Source: Ophthalmolycus amberensis
Taxonomy: Eukaryota; Chordata; Actinopteri; Perciformes; Zoarcidae
DNA: 64,000 bases
Assembly (NCBI GenBank): GCA_024529925.1
Contig: JAFEUB010001474.1
Location: 357,001-421,000 of the forward strand
Reading direction: 5' to 3'
Shown here: positions 23,701-35,099 of the stretch, in pieces
Layout of the letters: every line of letters begins with the position of its first letter
Numbering within the stretch: the stretch's first letter is position 1
Program-made: the position numbers and the translations under genes
Notes under the pieces: model-generated
Told to the model about the DNA's origin: nothing
The model's database searches: none
The model's input: the letters and a program-made list of their open reading frames with translations, nothing else

Positions 23701-24368
23701 ACAAGAAGATCTGCAAACACTATTTGGGCGTTATGGAAAAACTAGTTCATCGGCATATTTGTTAATCATAATTTGATTTGTAATTATATTAATCTCCTAT
23801 GCTGGAATTTTATTTAATAAAACAATATTATCTATCCGTAAAGATCAGGATTCTGTCAATGAATGATTTTTTTAGTAGGGGTCAGTGCATCAGTAATACA
23901 CAGCCATTATCATATTTATCATTATGTATTATTTACTACAATTGCAAAGCTTTGGTGTCTGCCCATGCCTACATATTATACAGTGTTTCCCATGGTGTGC
24001 TTTACAGTGAATAGCATGTATCTCAGGAACTAAAGGAATACAGGTTAACACAACATCAAATGAACCCTATTGAGGTAAAGTGAAGAGTGCAGCAAAAGGA
24101 AGTACAAAAATAGATCCAGTGTAGACAGGTAACCTTAAAAACTAAATGAAGCAATAGTAGCCTGACTGCTATAAACACCACACAATAGTATCCACAAAGT
24201 GTACTGAGATGAGTTTGTTACAATAATAATAAATACTTTTCTGTCTCTCTCTATTTCCCAGATGACTTGGAGGAGGTACAATGGTATCGTTCGTCAGCTG
24301 TTGGTACAGTTCGGCCTGGCTGCTTCCTGTATCTGGTGCTGCTTCCTCCCCTGCTTCTCCTCCTCTGA
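20687..24368 (+). CDS. tdgf1: EGF-CFC Nodal co-receptor (cripto / one-eyed pinhead)
   Basis: Six exons join in frame to 212 residues: 20687-20709, 20855-20910, 21300-21527, 22803-22917, 23002-23111 and 24262-24368, with stop TGA 24366-24368. Layout: signal peptide (1 to about 26), Ser-rich spacer (39-59), EGF-like domain (about 106-137), CFC domain (143-177), and a hydrophobic C-terminus for GPI anchoring (198-212). Family members are extracellular, membrane-tethered co-receptors that let Nodal signal through activin receptors, acting in mesendoderm and left-right patterning. The O-fucose consensus CKNGGTC is present (Thr116). The CFC motif PHGEW keeps the His and Trp (148 and 151) that match the human cripto residues needed for ALK4 binding. 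All introns are GT-AG and no damage is seen. The gene is almost certainly functional. Confidence 0.95.
20855..20910 (+). CDS. tdgf1: tdgf1 exon 2 (rest of signal peptide)
   Basis: Acceptor cattattttcag, donor GCAG/GTCTGT. It codes LALCAATCVPSAAALPAA, the hydrophobic core and small-residue cleavage region of the signal peptide. Preceding intron only 145 bases. Confidence 0.9.
21300..21527 (+). CDS. tdgf1: tdgf1 exon 3 (Ser-rich N-terminal region)
   Basis: Codes residues 27-102. It includes CEGDDC, a serine run from TCC/TCT codons (40-59) and the segment SQDFLGQFTQV. It then ends in DASAVLPFIGLTD ahead of the EGF-like domain. The poly-serine coding is a mini-repeat that may vary in length. An intronic C-run lies just upstream at about 21197-21214. 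Confidence 0.9.
22803..22917 (+). CDS. tdgf1: tdgf1 exon 4 (EGF-like domain)
   Basis: Codes residues 103-140. Cysteines at 110, 111, 117, 123, 125 and 134 match the variant EGF fold of the family, which lacks the first long loop. CKNGGTC holds the O-fucosylation Thr. The domain ends with CEYDQRIR, a family signature. Confidence 0.95.
23002..23111 (+). CDS. tdgf1: tdgf1 exon 5 (CFC domain)
   Basis: Codes residues 141-177, separated from the EGF exon by only 84 bases of intron. Six cysteines (143, 156, 159, 161, 168, 177) and PHGEW give the cripto/FRL-1/cryptic domain that contacts type I activin receptors. Confidence 0.95.
24262..24368 (+). CDS. tdgf1: tdgf1 exon 6 (GPI-attachment tail) and stop
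   Basis: Codes residues 178-212. An acidic linker (DDLEEV) is followed by small residues near Ser188-Gly192, suitable as a GPI attachment site. A hydrophobic end (CFLYLVLLPPLLLLL) runs to the stop. Confidence 0.9.
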
Positions 24369-24538
24369 TGTTTAAAAAAAAACAAAATGGATTCTGGACA
24401 CCTCCACTAGGATTCATGTGAAACACTGAGCTGTGAACTATACAAGGTTTCTCAAGCTGTTTCATCAGGACTAAAGATCGGTGTCCAAACATCGTTTTAC
24501 TACAGAATATCTGGATTTTAAACCCATGAGTTACACTG

Positions 24539-24760
24539 TGTTGTGGTTTAGGGGGACCGACCCTCTGCAATGTTGTGGTTTAGGGGGCCTTCTGCAATGT
24601 TGTGGTTTAGGGGGACCGACCCTCTGCAATGTTGTGGTTTAGGGGGCCTTCTGCAATGTTGTGGTTTAGGGGGACCGACCCTCTGCAATGTTGTGGTTTA
24701 GGGGGACCCCTCTGCGATGTTGTGGTTTAGGGGGACCCTCTGCGATGTAGTGGTTTATAG
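24539..24760. repeat. Minisatellite in the tdgf1 3' UTR
   Basis: About eight head-to-tail units begin GTTGTGGTTTAGGGGG. A 32-base unit (with ACCGACCCTCTGCAAT) and a 27-base unit (with CCTTCTGCAAT) alternate for the first five, so the array has a higher-order period of 59. The last three units are diverged. It starts 170 bases after the stop codon and so should be part of the mRNA. Confidence 0.95.
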
Positions 24761-25536
24761 GGACATACAGATGGTCTTCGGCACTAAATTGAGCTGTTCA
24801 TGGCCTCGTCCTGTTTAGACTCCAACACATCTGAAAGATGAGCCCATGAGGGGATCTTTTTGAGGACCGAAGGTTGAAAGTACTTGAATCACTGGACCAA
24901 CTATAACATTTTCAAGAATCCAGTAAACTGTTTCTTCAAACAAGGAAAGTTGCAGTTGCATGTGAACTAATACCAGTTTTCTCCTTGCTGGTCTTCTTGT
25001 CTCAAGAGATGCTTAGCAATGTGTGTAGATGTCTTTAAAATACATCCCTCCGCTTGCAGATTACAAGACTTCAGGCTCCAGGTTATAACTTGTCAGCTTC
25101 ACACATCAATTCATGACCGTGTCTCTTTAACAGTTTAACAGTGACTGCAGCAGCGACTGACGTCCAAACTCTGCGTCTTTGTGTCTTTAAACCTTTCTGT
25201 CCGGTGAGACGTCGTCTGTGTGTCTGTGGTGCCTCGAAGAACAAAGTGTGTATGAAGGAAGCTGTACATAAGATTTTTATGAAAAGTATGTTTTTTTAGT
25301 TTTTTTTTTTTATTCTAGTCTGTAGCTTAATGTGATTTTATTTTTCCTACGTAAAATAAGACATTTTCTTGTTTTGAACTTTGTCTTCTGCCTGTTTGCA
25401 CAAATTGTGAGTCGATGTGACATTTTGTCCTGCAAATATAAACATGTTTGTTCTGCGTTTATGAAATTGTTTAACACAATGTCATTAAAACAATTGTGAC
25501 AGTGGAAGTAACATGAAAGTGAACTTTTTAATATTA

Positions 25537-25542
25537 AATAAA
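25537..25542 (+). terminator. tdgf1: Candidate tdgf1 polyadenylation signal
   Basis: AATAAA in an AT-rich context about 1.17 kb after the stop. A weaker ATTAAA is at 25483. Either would keep the minisatellite in the transcript. Confidence 0.4.
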
Positions 25543-25559
25543 TCACTCGGTTTAAATTA

Positions 25560-27827
25560 GCAAATCCTTTTTCAAAGTAAGGGTTCATTGTTCATTTTTT
25601 AAATTTTTAAACAATCTTTCCCACGGGAGTGAATTGTAATTTTCTCTCTCAGTTATCAGTTATCAGGTATTTTCAGTGGGAGCTCTGCCCGTTTCTTATC
25701 TCCAGTTTATTGATGAGGTTCATATTGATTATCAGCTGTTCTCTTATCTTAAACAAACACATCAGCTGTTCTGCAGCCTGTCGGCCTGCCAGCTGCTTCA
25801 GTTCGCAGCTCTGAAATTAACCGGCAGGATAAAATGAATTAGCTCAAAGGATCGTTATTGCATCTTGTTATCTCTTGTTAATGCTTTCTCCAGTATTTCT
25901 AACACTGTACTGTTGAATCTGGAAACATGGTGACACCACTGACAATAAGCTCCTCCAAAGGGTCGCCTAATAAATCTGAGGGGTCATGAGATGATCAATA
26001 AGGTAGGAAAGAAGAAAAAGTTTGGCTGTTGTATTTCAATATTTGTTGGTATTCAAGTTAAACCAAGTGAGAAGTTTAGCAGGGAAATATCTTTAATGGA
26101 ACAACTCATGGAAATCTGAAACATGGCCCAACTAGGCAGCGCTTCATTGAGGTTACATAGATTCACAACCTCTATTTTAATCTTAACAATGTGTTATTTT
26201 TTGATAAGTAAATATGCTATTTTTAAAATGCTAAATCTTATGGTTGAAGTAATGAGTAACTATATCTGTCAAATAAATGTGGAGTAAGAAGTACAATATT
26301 TCCCTGTGAAATGTAGATGAAAAGTATAAAGTAACATTAAATGGAAATACTCAAAGTACAAGTACCTCAAATCTACTTGTGTAAATGTACTTAAAACCCT
26401 TTCCCATTGGACAAAACCCCACTAATATCTGGCTTTTCTCTTCAGTGGGGAAAGTTAGTCTGCGTATTCACGGGTATTGGCAGGCAATGATATGTTACAC
26501 GCGTCGAGTTGAATATATAATAAATAAAATCAATTGGGATTTGGACAATTATTGTAATTCATTAATTCCTCAAAGTCACTAGACTCGTTGGTGATCTTGG
26601 AACACACTTAGTTCAAACTCGACAAACAAAATGAAACTCATCAAATCTGCTTTGGTTACTCTTTCTGCTGATTCAACAATCATCAATTCTGGTTTGATTG
26701 GAATAATAATAATAATAAACTGAGAAAGATGTGAAAAGAAACAGCCGTTATATGCGCTCCTCAAAGCCACGACATTCCAGTGACAGAAACAGTAATTGTA
26801 TCATGCTGATCATTGTAAAACACAATTAAATTCACACTCGAAAGAAATAAAATAAAACTCATCAAAACAGTCTTTCCACTGTTCAAAAAATCACCAACTC
26901 CGGGTTGACAATTTGAAAGAGTGACTGAATACGTAACTAATATGAAACATAAATTCCTGTTGATCCTTTTTCCGATACGTTGGTGACACCAGAAGTCTTC
27001 CTACGTGCTTAAGAGGGAAACAAAGCACTAGTAGCTATGTTACTGAAGAAGAGTACAAGGAACGAGGGAGCGGAAGAGGATAACAAGAGAAGGAAATGTG
27101 GATGCATGTCAGGACTTTTATCAAAGAAATGTCTTTTTTTTCCTCAGTTGAATCCCTCAGTAATCAGACTGTATAGCTTTTCTTTTGTTATCCATATAAC
27201 AACTTGTTTAAAGGCTGCGTTCTGATTGGACAGACAACATCTCTAAAGAACAAGCGGAACATGTGATTGAACCCTGCACGGTGTCCGCGGCCTCCTGAAT
27301 GTTCTGTTTGCCGATCTCCTCAGGAGGAGGTTAACAGGATCGGAGGGGATTTAAGGAGCTGCAGGTGGAGACGGAGGAGCTTCCGGAGTCTGTGCAGAGG
27401 AGGAGCAGCAGGAGACGGGAGCAGATTTAAAGGGATTAAAGGGAATGTGAATCAGAGGAGAGCAGTTCAATGATTCTATCCCACGTCCTCCATGTCGTCC
27501 CGCTGCGACTCCCTCATCTCCTCGTGCTTCATCTATCAGCACACTAATGAACCCAGACAGAGAGAGAGAGAGAGAGAGAGAAAAGCACAACGTTCCATCG
27601 TCAGAATGCAACTCCAGCTCCATCTGCTGCAGCTCAGAGAGGTGAATTACACCATCGTTCCGGTGTTGAGCAAAGCAAATAAACTGGCAGAGAGAGAGAG
27701 AAAGCGAAGAGATAAATATAATGAGGAAACTGTGTGTGAGTTTTTCTTATCTCTCCAGGTTCCTCAAACAACTTCACTTGCTGATAGCAGCAATCACAGA
27801 GAACACACTGCAGATATCTGCCAGTAC

Positions 27828-27829
<2 letters not shown>
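25560..27829. other. Intergenic region between tdgf1 and fam240
   Basis: No supported gene. At 27320-27480 there is an acceptor-like stretch followed by GAGGAGGTTAAC, and at 27655 a donor-like GAGAG/GTGAAT. These could mark an upstream non-coding exon of fam240, but nothing confirms it. (GA)n at 27561-27582. Confidence 0.3.

Positions 27830-27863
<34 letters not shown>
27830..27863. repeat. CA microsatellite
   Basis: (CA)n, about 32 bases, slightly interrupted afterwards. Confidence 0.9.
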
Positions 27864-27870
<7 letters not shown>

Positions 27871-28113
27871 CTACACACACTCTCTGTACTGTCTTTGTGA
27901 AGACCCTAGCCCCTTACCCTAATCTTAACCATCACAACTAATATGCCCTACCCCAAGCTTAACCTAAATCTAATTCTAACCTGACTCTGAAAACAAAGTC
28001 TGAATCTTCAAACAGGCCTTTGGAGAAGTGAGGACCGGTCAACATTTTTTCATTTTCCAAAAATGTCCTCACTCTAAAGTTCTAAAACTCAAATCTCACA
28101 AAGATAGATGTAT

Positions 28114-28220
<107 letters not shown>

Positions 28221-28364
28221 AGCTCTGCACTGACATCTACAGGCGGCGCACTAAATCTTGGCACATTCTGTTGGGATTCTGTAGTGATAAAAATTCTAGG
28301 AATTACAATTATAAATAAGTGGCATCTATGTATGTTACTGCGTTAAGATTTTTAAAATAAACTT

Positions 28365-28680
28365 CCGTCTTCACAGGAAACTCAGTTAGGTTGAGGCAAC
28401 AAAGCTACTTAGTTAGATTTATGAAAGTATCGTAGCTTGTATGGAAGTTACGTGACAAAAACATAAAAGTTAACTTCTCGTGTCACACGGGGATCAAACA
28501 GCGGTCTCCCGGCTGAAGAATCTCTCCTGCCATTTGTTGGAGTCATGTTTTAGCGGTTTTTATACCTCTTTGTTTATCATTACACGGCTAACATATAAAA
28601 CTATTTTGTGGGATGTCTACTGAATTCACGGCACATGAATGTAGGTATAGCTACGAATGCTGGATGACACCAGCCTGAAA
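28365..28680 (-). repeat. Dispersed repeat family B-like, copy 4
   Basis: Has AAACTCAGTTAGGTT, ACTTAGTTAG, GTCACACGGG and AGCGGTCTCC, then GAATGCTGGATGACACCAG. The last 70 bases match 54600-54670 in the same orientation, so the two are copies of one longer element. Confidence 0.6.
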
Positions 28681-29260
28681 TAGTAGACACAAAGAAAATG
28701 GCTGGACCTGGGATATCATTCGCTACCTCTGCCAGGAAAACTCATTTATTCTGTACTTCTGAACGCTCCCCATAGGAGGTCTGTGGCAGTCTGCATAGCC
28801 CGCACCATAAGACCTAACCTTCGTTTCTCTTACGCTCGTAAGCTTTGTAGGTACCCAATGCATGTTTTGCACGACCTGTAAATACTGTCATGTCACCCGG
28901 TGTATTGAGCTCTCTATTGTATAGTCTCACCTGTTATGTCTCGTTTTACTATAACCACCGCCCCTTGTAAAACATTCTACAGCTGGAGAATGCAGATGAC
29001 GCATGCAGAACGGTCCCTTAATGACATCCTGTTGTATTAACCCCTCCCCCCACACGCCAGCCATGCTACTGTCAGCTGTTTTAATCTCTGTCGTGCTGTT
29101 CAGCGGTTTGGACGGATTTGAATAAGTCCTCGGTGTGTTGGTGTGTGTGTGACATGATATCAAAGTCTTGTCATGCCTTCCATCTGACTCGCCCGTTTAG
29201 GGATTTTGTCAGCAGCCGTAAGAAGTCACACATAGAAACGCGATTCACTCGCGCACACGC
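28681..29260. other. Unassigned sequence
   Basis: No gene seen; a short (CA)n lies at 29262-29284 just after it. Confidence 0.4.
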
Positions 29261-29650
29261 GCACACACACACACACACACACACATACACAATGAAGTTT
29301 TGATTTACATACGTTAAAAAGACTATTCAGAGGTGTTTTTTATCACAAAGGTGAGAAGTACATTTATGTACACTGTGTAGGTAAGTTATGGATTTACCAA
29401 AATTAAAAAACAAATAGTTCTAGCAGAACTCAACAGAAGATGAGTTCATGTTGACTACAAATTAAAATAAAAAAGGTGCTCTATTAGTTCCTACCTCGGT
29501 TTTTGAACTCCATCATGTTTCAGTTCATCGTGTGATGTAGTAAAATGTAATTTTTGTGTTTTGATTAAGGTATCATTTACCAATTTGGAAAGTATTACTT
29601 TTTAAACCAACGTGTTCACAAACTTAGCTTTTTGTCTGAACAGTAACCTT

Positions 29651-30066
29651 CAGGCCCCGATCACACCAAAGCGTGTTGCTAGAAACATAGCGGATTTTAG
29701 ACGCGCTTAGATGTTAAAACATTCTCAGCTCTTCATCACTATTGGCACGGAGTTGCTAGATTTAATTGGCTCAGGCAGCCAATCAAATGAATAAAGAGGC
29801 GGGCTTTACTACCTAACTACTTCCTTCCTGTTTTGATGCTGGCAAAGGTTGATATTAGCAGTTTTTACTTACGATGAATTACATATCTTTTTCCCTCCTC
29901 CTCATCCAACACATTTTTTCCCCGTTATTTACATTTCATCGTCTGGTTGCGAAAGCACCCCCGCTCCACCGGCTAATCAGCTGTTTTGCCCGACACGCTT
30001 TGCACAAGAGGCGTTTTTGTAGCGGCCGCTCCGGTTGCGACACCTCTCGGTGCGATCGGGCATCAG
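29651..30066. mobile_element. Non-autonomous DNA transposon (MITE) with inverted ends
   Basis: The left end CAGGCCCCGATCACACCAAA and the reverse complement of the right end (GATGCCCGATCGCACCGAG) match over CCCGATC(A/G)CACC. CAG at the left tip is typical of hAT elements. The interior is non-coding. The flanking duplication is not resolved. Confidence 0.55.
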
Positions 30067-30329
30067 CGTGTTTTGAGCTGTTACTTAGTCAAGTAATATA
30101 ATATAAATTATAAATATTCATGGGGATCGGCTTCCACGGCAGAGTATGAAAGAACACACACACGGCCATGTGTGGGTCATTGCTACGACATTAGATGATA
30201 ATGCTATTAGGGTGTATTAGTAGCTCTGGGAACACACTCGGTGTGTGTCACCACTGTGACATTAACAGTCAGCTTATCTCCAGCAGCTGTGGTGTTAATG
30301 AGACAGAGAGGGAGAGAGGGAGAGAATGG

Positions 30330-30352
30330 TGTGTGTGTGTGTGTGTGTGTGG
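30330..30352. repeat. TG microsatellite
   Basis: (TG)n after a GA-rich run (30300-30325). Confidence 0.85.
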
Positions 30353-30461
30353 AGGGGGATAACATTAACACAAATCACACCTTGTCTCCTAGAAATTATA
30401 TTTATGCATTATGTCTGTCTTGATTATGTTCTGTGGTAATGTTTTTGTTAATAAAGGTAGA

Positions 30462-30506
30462 GCTACGTCTTAGTGCTACGTCTTAGTGCTACGTCTTTGT
30501 GCTACG
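30462..30506. repeat. 15-base tandem repeat, three copies
   Basis: GCTACGTCTTAGT unit repeated, last copy with one change (CTTTGT). Confidence 0.85.
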
Positions 30507-31323
30507 ACGTACAAATTGCAGGACTTTCACACCCCGAGCCCAACCTGTGTTTAGACAACGAAAGCACTTTCGACAAATGGTAGTTTCAGTTATGCATTTC
30601 AGAAATTCCTTTAGTGTCCAGTTGTCAGACAAATACAACAATAAGACAGCATTTTTGGGAGGACCATTCATGGATTCTTTTGGGCATAATCATCTTGCAC
30701 AGGTAACAACTGAGTGTCGGCAGCACCATCTAGGCTACACAAGACGGTGTCCTCCTTTACAAGATCACCCAAGATGTCCCACCAACTGTCGAGGAAGAAG
30801 AGAGTCCTTACTCTACCAGAACATAAACGGGTCGCTTCCTAGAACAGCAACAAGCTGTTGCTTCTGTCCTGGCCGAGGACAGAAGGAAATGGCCCCCCAT
30901 GCCAAAATAATCACATACCACCATTTCAGAAACCTTTTTTGCCCCACTAAGCACTTTAACAGATGCACTTAATGGAGACTAACACCAGATTCTCCTCCGT
31001 TTCAAATTTTCATTTCATGAAAAATAAGGAGAGTGACAGCATCCTGGCAAAGGTGACGAAGAACAAGATACAAAGAGATTCAGGGAGCGGTATGAGGACA
31101 GGCATTTACTGCCCATTGTTTCGATGACACATTATTCCGAAACATTAGTCAGAAAAATGTCCCATTGGACCGAAAATTCCATTTGTCTGACAGCCCCTTT
31201 ATCCCAAAAACAAACGGCCATTGTTCCGCAGGCCAATTACAAACTCAGCATCAACATCACACACACGGCTCATGGCTAATTATGACGCAGAATGTCAACA
31301 AAATACCCAATTTTCTTTTCTTA
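30507..31323. other. Unassigned sequence
   Basis: A 157-codon frame (30499-30972) has no recognisable domain and poor composition. No repeat identified. Confidence 0.3.
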
Positions 31324-31462
31324 CTATGGTGAAGGCATGACCAGCCCTGATTGGCAAGAACTTCTTTTGGGTTGGCTTGGTTGGATACCAGCATGAGTGA
31401 GATTGGTTAGGTTAGGAATACCAGAGTAAGCCAATCAGAGGAAGATGATGCCTTCACCATAG
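31324..31462. mobile_element. 139-base MITE with perfect 15-base inverted ends
   Basis: CTATGGTGAAGGCAT at 31324-31338 is the exact reverse complement of 31448-31462. The interior also keeps partial pairing (CTGATTGGC / GCCAATCAG). If the outer TA is read as a target duplication, the element is TGGTGAAGG... with TA on both sides, as for Tc1/mariner or Harbinger MITEs. Confidence 0.8.
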
Positions 31463-32700
31463 ATGGGAGAAATATTGTGACTCGGAGGGTCCCATGACGT
31501 CATTCTCATAATAACGTTACCATGCCAAATCAAAGTTCAAGCGTGTCGTTTATAATGGCCAGATTGTTAGCACGTCAGGTTAGCTAGCTTCTCTAACTTA
31601 AGTGAATTGCGTATTACAACTTTACAGTAGTTCACTGTCCCCTTTGCTGCTGTAAGACTGCACATTCCCCCCTTGTGGGAATAACAAATTATTAATTTGT
31701 CTTAAACGTGGGCACCCTGGGGAAAAAATATGACTTCATTATCAAGGTTGGAATTGAAATGAAAAAGGAATATATACTACCAGTCACAAAGATTGATATG
31801 ATAAATATTGAGTTTATTGTTTGAGTTATGGAAAAGAGGTATAGTTGTTCGAATATGTAATATACTGTATATTTATGTTAATGAGAATTTGTTTGACAGT
31901 TTGCTATATATTAAATGTTAATTTCATTAATTTATTTCTTTTTATTTCTTACATGTTCGAAATAAATAAATACTAATACAATGAAATGAAATGTTTGTCA
32001 CTGTCCACCCGTATTTAACAACATGAATTGTTCAATGCAAGATAGGCATGTCGTTTGATTCCATGGACGGCCGAATGGTGCTTCACTTTAAATGTTACTG
32101 CCGCAAGGAGTTGTGGGGCGGCACTATCTCCTTTCCATTCATTCATGGTCCAGTGTATCCTATGCTAAACGAGATAAGAAAATACACATTATATCACCTT
32201 TCCTCAACATTTAGAGAATTCAACCAGCTCTTATCATGGCTGACACCCGGATACTTCCGGCTCATTCCACTCAATTAGGAACCATAATAAGCAAAACAGA
32301 CTTTGGGTACATCCCAAGTCTCTTAATTGCATCCCCGTTTCCCTCACTTGCGTCTTAGTCCCTCCCACCAGGGATGTGTGGAGAGAAGCAAACCATGCGA
32401 AGAGAGCAAGCACAAAAATATTTTTGAAGAGATATGAGACGTCCTTTCCTCAGTTGCGTCACGTGAAGTGACATCTGTTTCTGATGACGGCGGCCCAGCT
32501 GGAGCTGCTGACAGCGCACACGGGAGAAGTTTCCCTGAAAGGCTTTCTGCCAGAAAGGGTGTTATTTCAGCTCAAAGCAGGTTTGTTGCCTTAACCCGGA
32601 CAGATTTCTAGCAGACATCTCTGAATAACCGACCGCTACATTCACACACAAACAATAGCCCCCACCACCTGCCAACACAGTTACTTTGATTATATTTCCA
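31463..32700. other. Unassigned, partly repeat-derived
   Basis: The stretch 32040-32280 (ACTGCCGCAAGGAGTTGTGG and GGCACTATCTCCTTTCC) reads like a fish Harbinger or ISL2EU-type MITE. The rest shows nothing I can name. Confidence 0.35.
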
Positions 32701-32707
32701 TAATTTA

Positions 32708-33940
32708 TTGCAGACCGAAATAAAGTGTATAGATGAAGAGTTAATTAGCACTTTGCTGTGTGCAAATGCCATATACAACATGCTCAAGCAAGAGCAGGTG
32801 CGTTCAAGGCGCAGAAGAGCCAATCTGCAGCGTGGCTATCGCGTATTTAATAGAGGTAAGCATCATACACACTTCAAGTGTAATGCTTTAGGAATGGTTG
32901 CACGAATAAGAATAATTAAATGTAAAATAAAATGTAATCACATTTTAGAAAAGTTAGGCGTGGGAAGTAACTATTTCCTGTATTTTGTAGATGGACCAAG
33001 AGCCAGTAAATGCACAGCTAAATCCTCATGTGCCAGCCCTTGCTGTGTTCTTTGATGGTCAGAAAGACCTCATGGCAGACTACAGGCTGGGGCACCAGTC
33101 CATGGAGGCCCTTGTGAGGATTCTGCCATCAAAGAACACACAATGCTGGTCACATGAGGTGCATTTACTTATTGCTATTTACTAGTTGGCACACGGCTTT
33201 GTGGTGTCCCGGGCTTTCAATGTCCCCAAGTCTACAGACTGGTGATTAATGGAGTGGGGAAAATTGCAGCCCTTCGCCAAGAGGTCATCAAACTACCCAC
33301 CACTGGAGCACTGGATGAGGTTGGCCACGCATTTGCCCAGCTGGCCAACAGCCCAGTGTTCTGCAGGTGCCATTGATGGCTGCCATGTTCGCATAAAGAC
33401 CCCCCCAGGACCGGATGGCCAGGATTACCTCAACAGAAAGCTCTTCCTATCCATGCAATTGCAGTATGTGATGGAAAGGGCCTCTTCATTAACACCTTTG
33501 TTGCTCCATACATGACACCAGAGTCTTGAAGAACAGCAGGATCTACAAAGAGGCTCTGTATTCTCCCTGAGGCAAGTCCAATTACCGTACAGTTCATTTA
33601 TAAGTCAATACCCATCAATTACTGAAAGAAATAGTCATTACTTTTACACTCTCTACAGGATACTTTATTTTGGGTGATAGTGGCTACCCCTGCATTTCAA
33701 AACCACATCAGATAACGGGCACTTACACTTCTGTTGCTTCTCCGCCATCTCATTCAAATGTTCCAGATGTCAAAAGGAGGCGGACCACGTCGGCTTTTTA
33801 AGCGCCACGACTTTCGGGAAGGCTGTTCTCGTGGTTCCTCGCTCATGGCTCTTCAGAGATCCCTCCTCGCTCCTTGCTCACCAGGTGATTCTTCAGTACA
33901 CTGTGGAGCAGAGCCTGCCCAACTTGTTACAGGGAATTAA
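32708..33940 (+). pseudogene. PIF/Harbinger transposase (HARBI1-like), broken
   Basis: Fragments in shifting frames match the DDE nuclease of PIF/Harbinger elements. They are an N-terminal part (33000-33180, FDGQKDLMADYRLG), the first catalytic Asp in GAIDGCHVRIK (33366-33398) with GQDYLNRKLF, and the second in LGDSGYPC (about 33675-33698). A stop at 33183-33185 and at least three frame changes disable it. A GTAAGC donor at 32856 and tttgtag acceptor before 32991 suggest the ancestral gene had an intron. The third catalytic residue region is not recognisable. Confidence 0.75.
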
Positions 33941-33949
33941 CTGACTAAA

Positions 33950-35095
33950 CCCAAATGCTCAACACTCAAACAGGGAACTGGTGCAAATGAAGAATTTATA
34001 ATCACAATTCTTTATGTGAAAGAAGGTCAGACAGTCTTTCGGAGGATTTAAATTTAGCCTAAAACGTTTGTTGTCATACAATAAACTTATAGATAATATA
34101 AAGACATTGGAAAGGGAGGAACGGGGGCAGACACGCGGCGGGTAAAGCAGCCTCGCTGTGACAGAGAGTGTAAAGATGACTAAGCTGTAGTTAAGATCCT
34201 GGTGCCATTTGGTTAAGCCATGAGACATCTGTGTATTTATGTACAGTACTGTATGTGTGTGTAATAATACTACTGTGTGGACAGATGAATAGCGACAGAA
34301 AAATCAAAATGTCCTGACACTCTGTAACCTGAAGAGATGTTCAGTTACACAAAAAACATCCTCCTGGTGCTGATTTATTTGAAGGATAACAACACGAATG
34401 GGTAACGTTGGGATGTTAGGTTTTAGAGATTTAGAGTTTTCTTTGAGAAAAATGTATTCAAAACATCATCAGTCAGGGTCAGGCATTTGTGTGACTCTCT
34501 GAATCAAAGAGTGAGGGCATCGCTCTGGAGTTACCTATTTGAACCATACAGGAGAAGAAGAAATGTGTTGCCTTCTTCCTGGGGGAGCAGTAAAGTAGTA
34601 CTGTAGTTATTCAGTATGCCACTCCATGAATTTGAGATCATTGTTAAAAACATTCTCAAAAAAAAAAGGTCAAAATATCCTGAGTTTAGTCGGACTTTGT
34701 ATGGGTCAAGCTCCAACAACAGTAGCTCCAGCATGCCACTCAACAAACACACATTGCCTGGCAATTTTCCACATCTGTCAAACTCCACACCTCCAATTTG
34801 TAACACTGGCTTTCTGTTATAAATGTGGTCTCCAAGACCAAGATGACATAACCTTGATGTCATCCCGATGACAACATCAGTGTCCTTTTGTCTCTTTAGA
34901 GGTGAGTATTACTTCCACCTGGCAAATAAACTAATCCTCACGAACATTAACTATTTCAGGACAAATCCAAGACATCTCTTCAGGGAAAAGTCAGGGCGGA
35001 ATATCAGGAGGGTCAACAATCCTCCCCCTCCCTTATTCTGATCTCGCCTAACAAACCAACACGTCACCATCCCAAAGCTGACACACAGGAGCAAA
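33950..35095. other. Unassigned sequence
   Basis: No exon pattern or named repeat seen; small frames near 34530-34870 lack recognisable domains. Confidence 0.35.
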
Positions 35096-35099
35096 CCGA

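Noticed and set aside
24539..24760. CRISPR-like array
   Set aside because: Units are head to tail with no unique spacers and lie in a vertebrate 3' UTR; this is a minisatellite.
27492..27941. 149-codon frame beginning MSSRCDSLIS
   Set aside because: It runs through GA and CA microsatellites, and part of it may instead be an untranslated exon of fam240.
30499..30972. 157-codon frame
   Set aside because: No domain, poor composition for a coding exon and no supporting splice sites.
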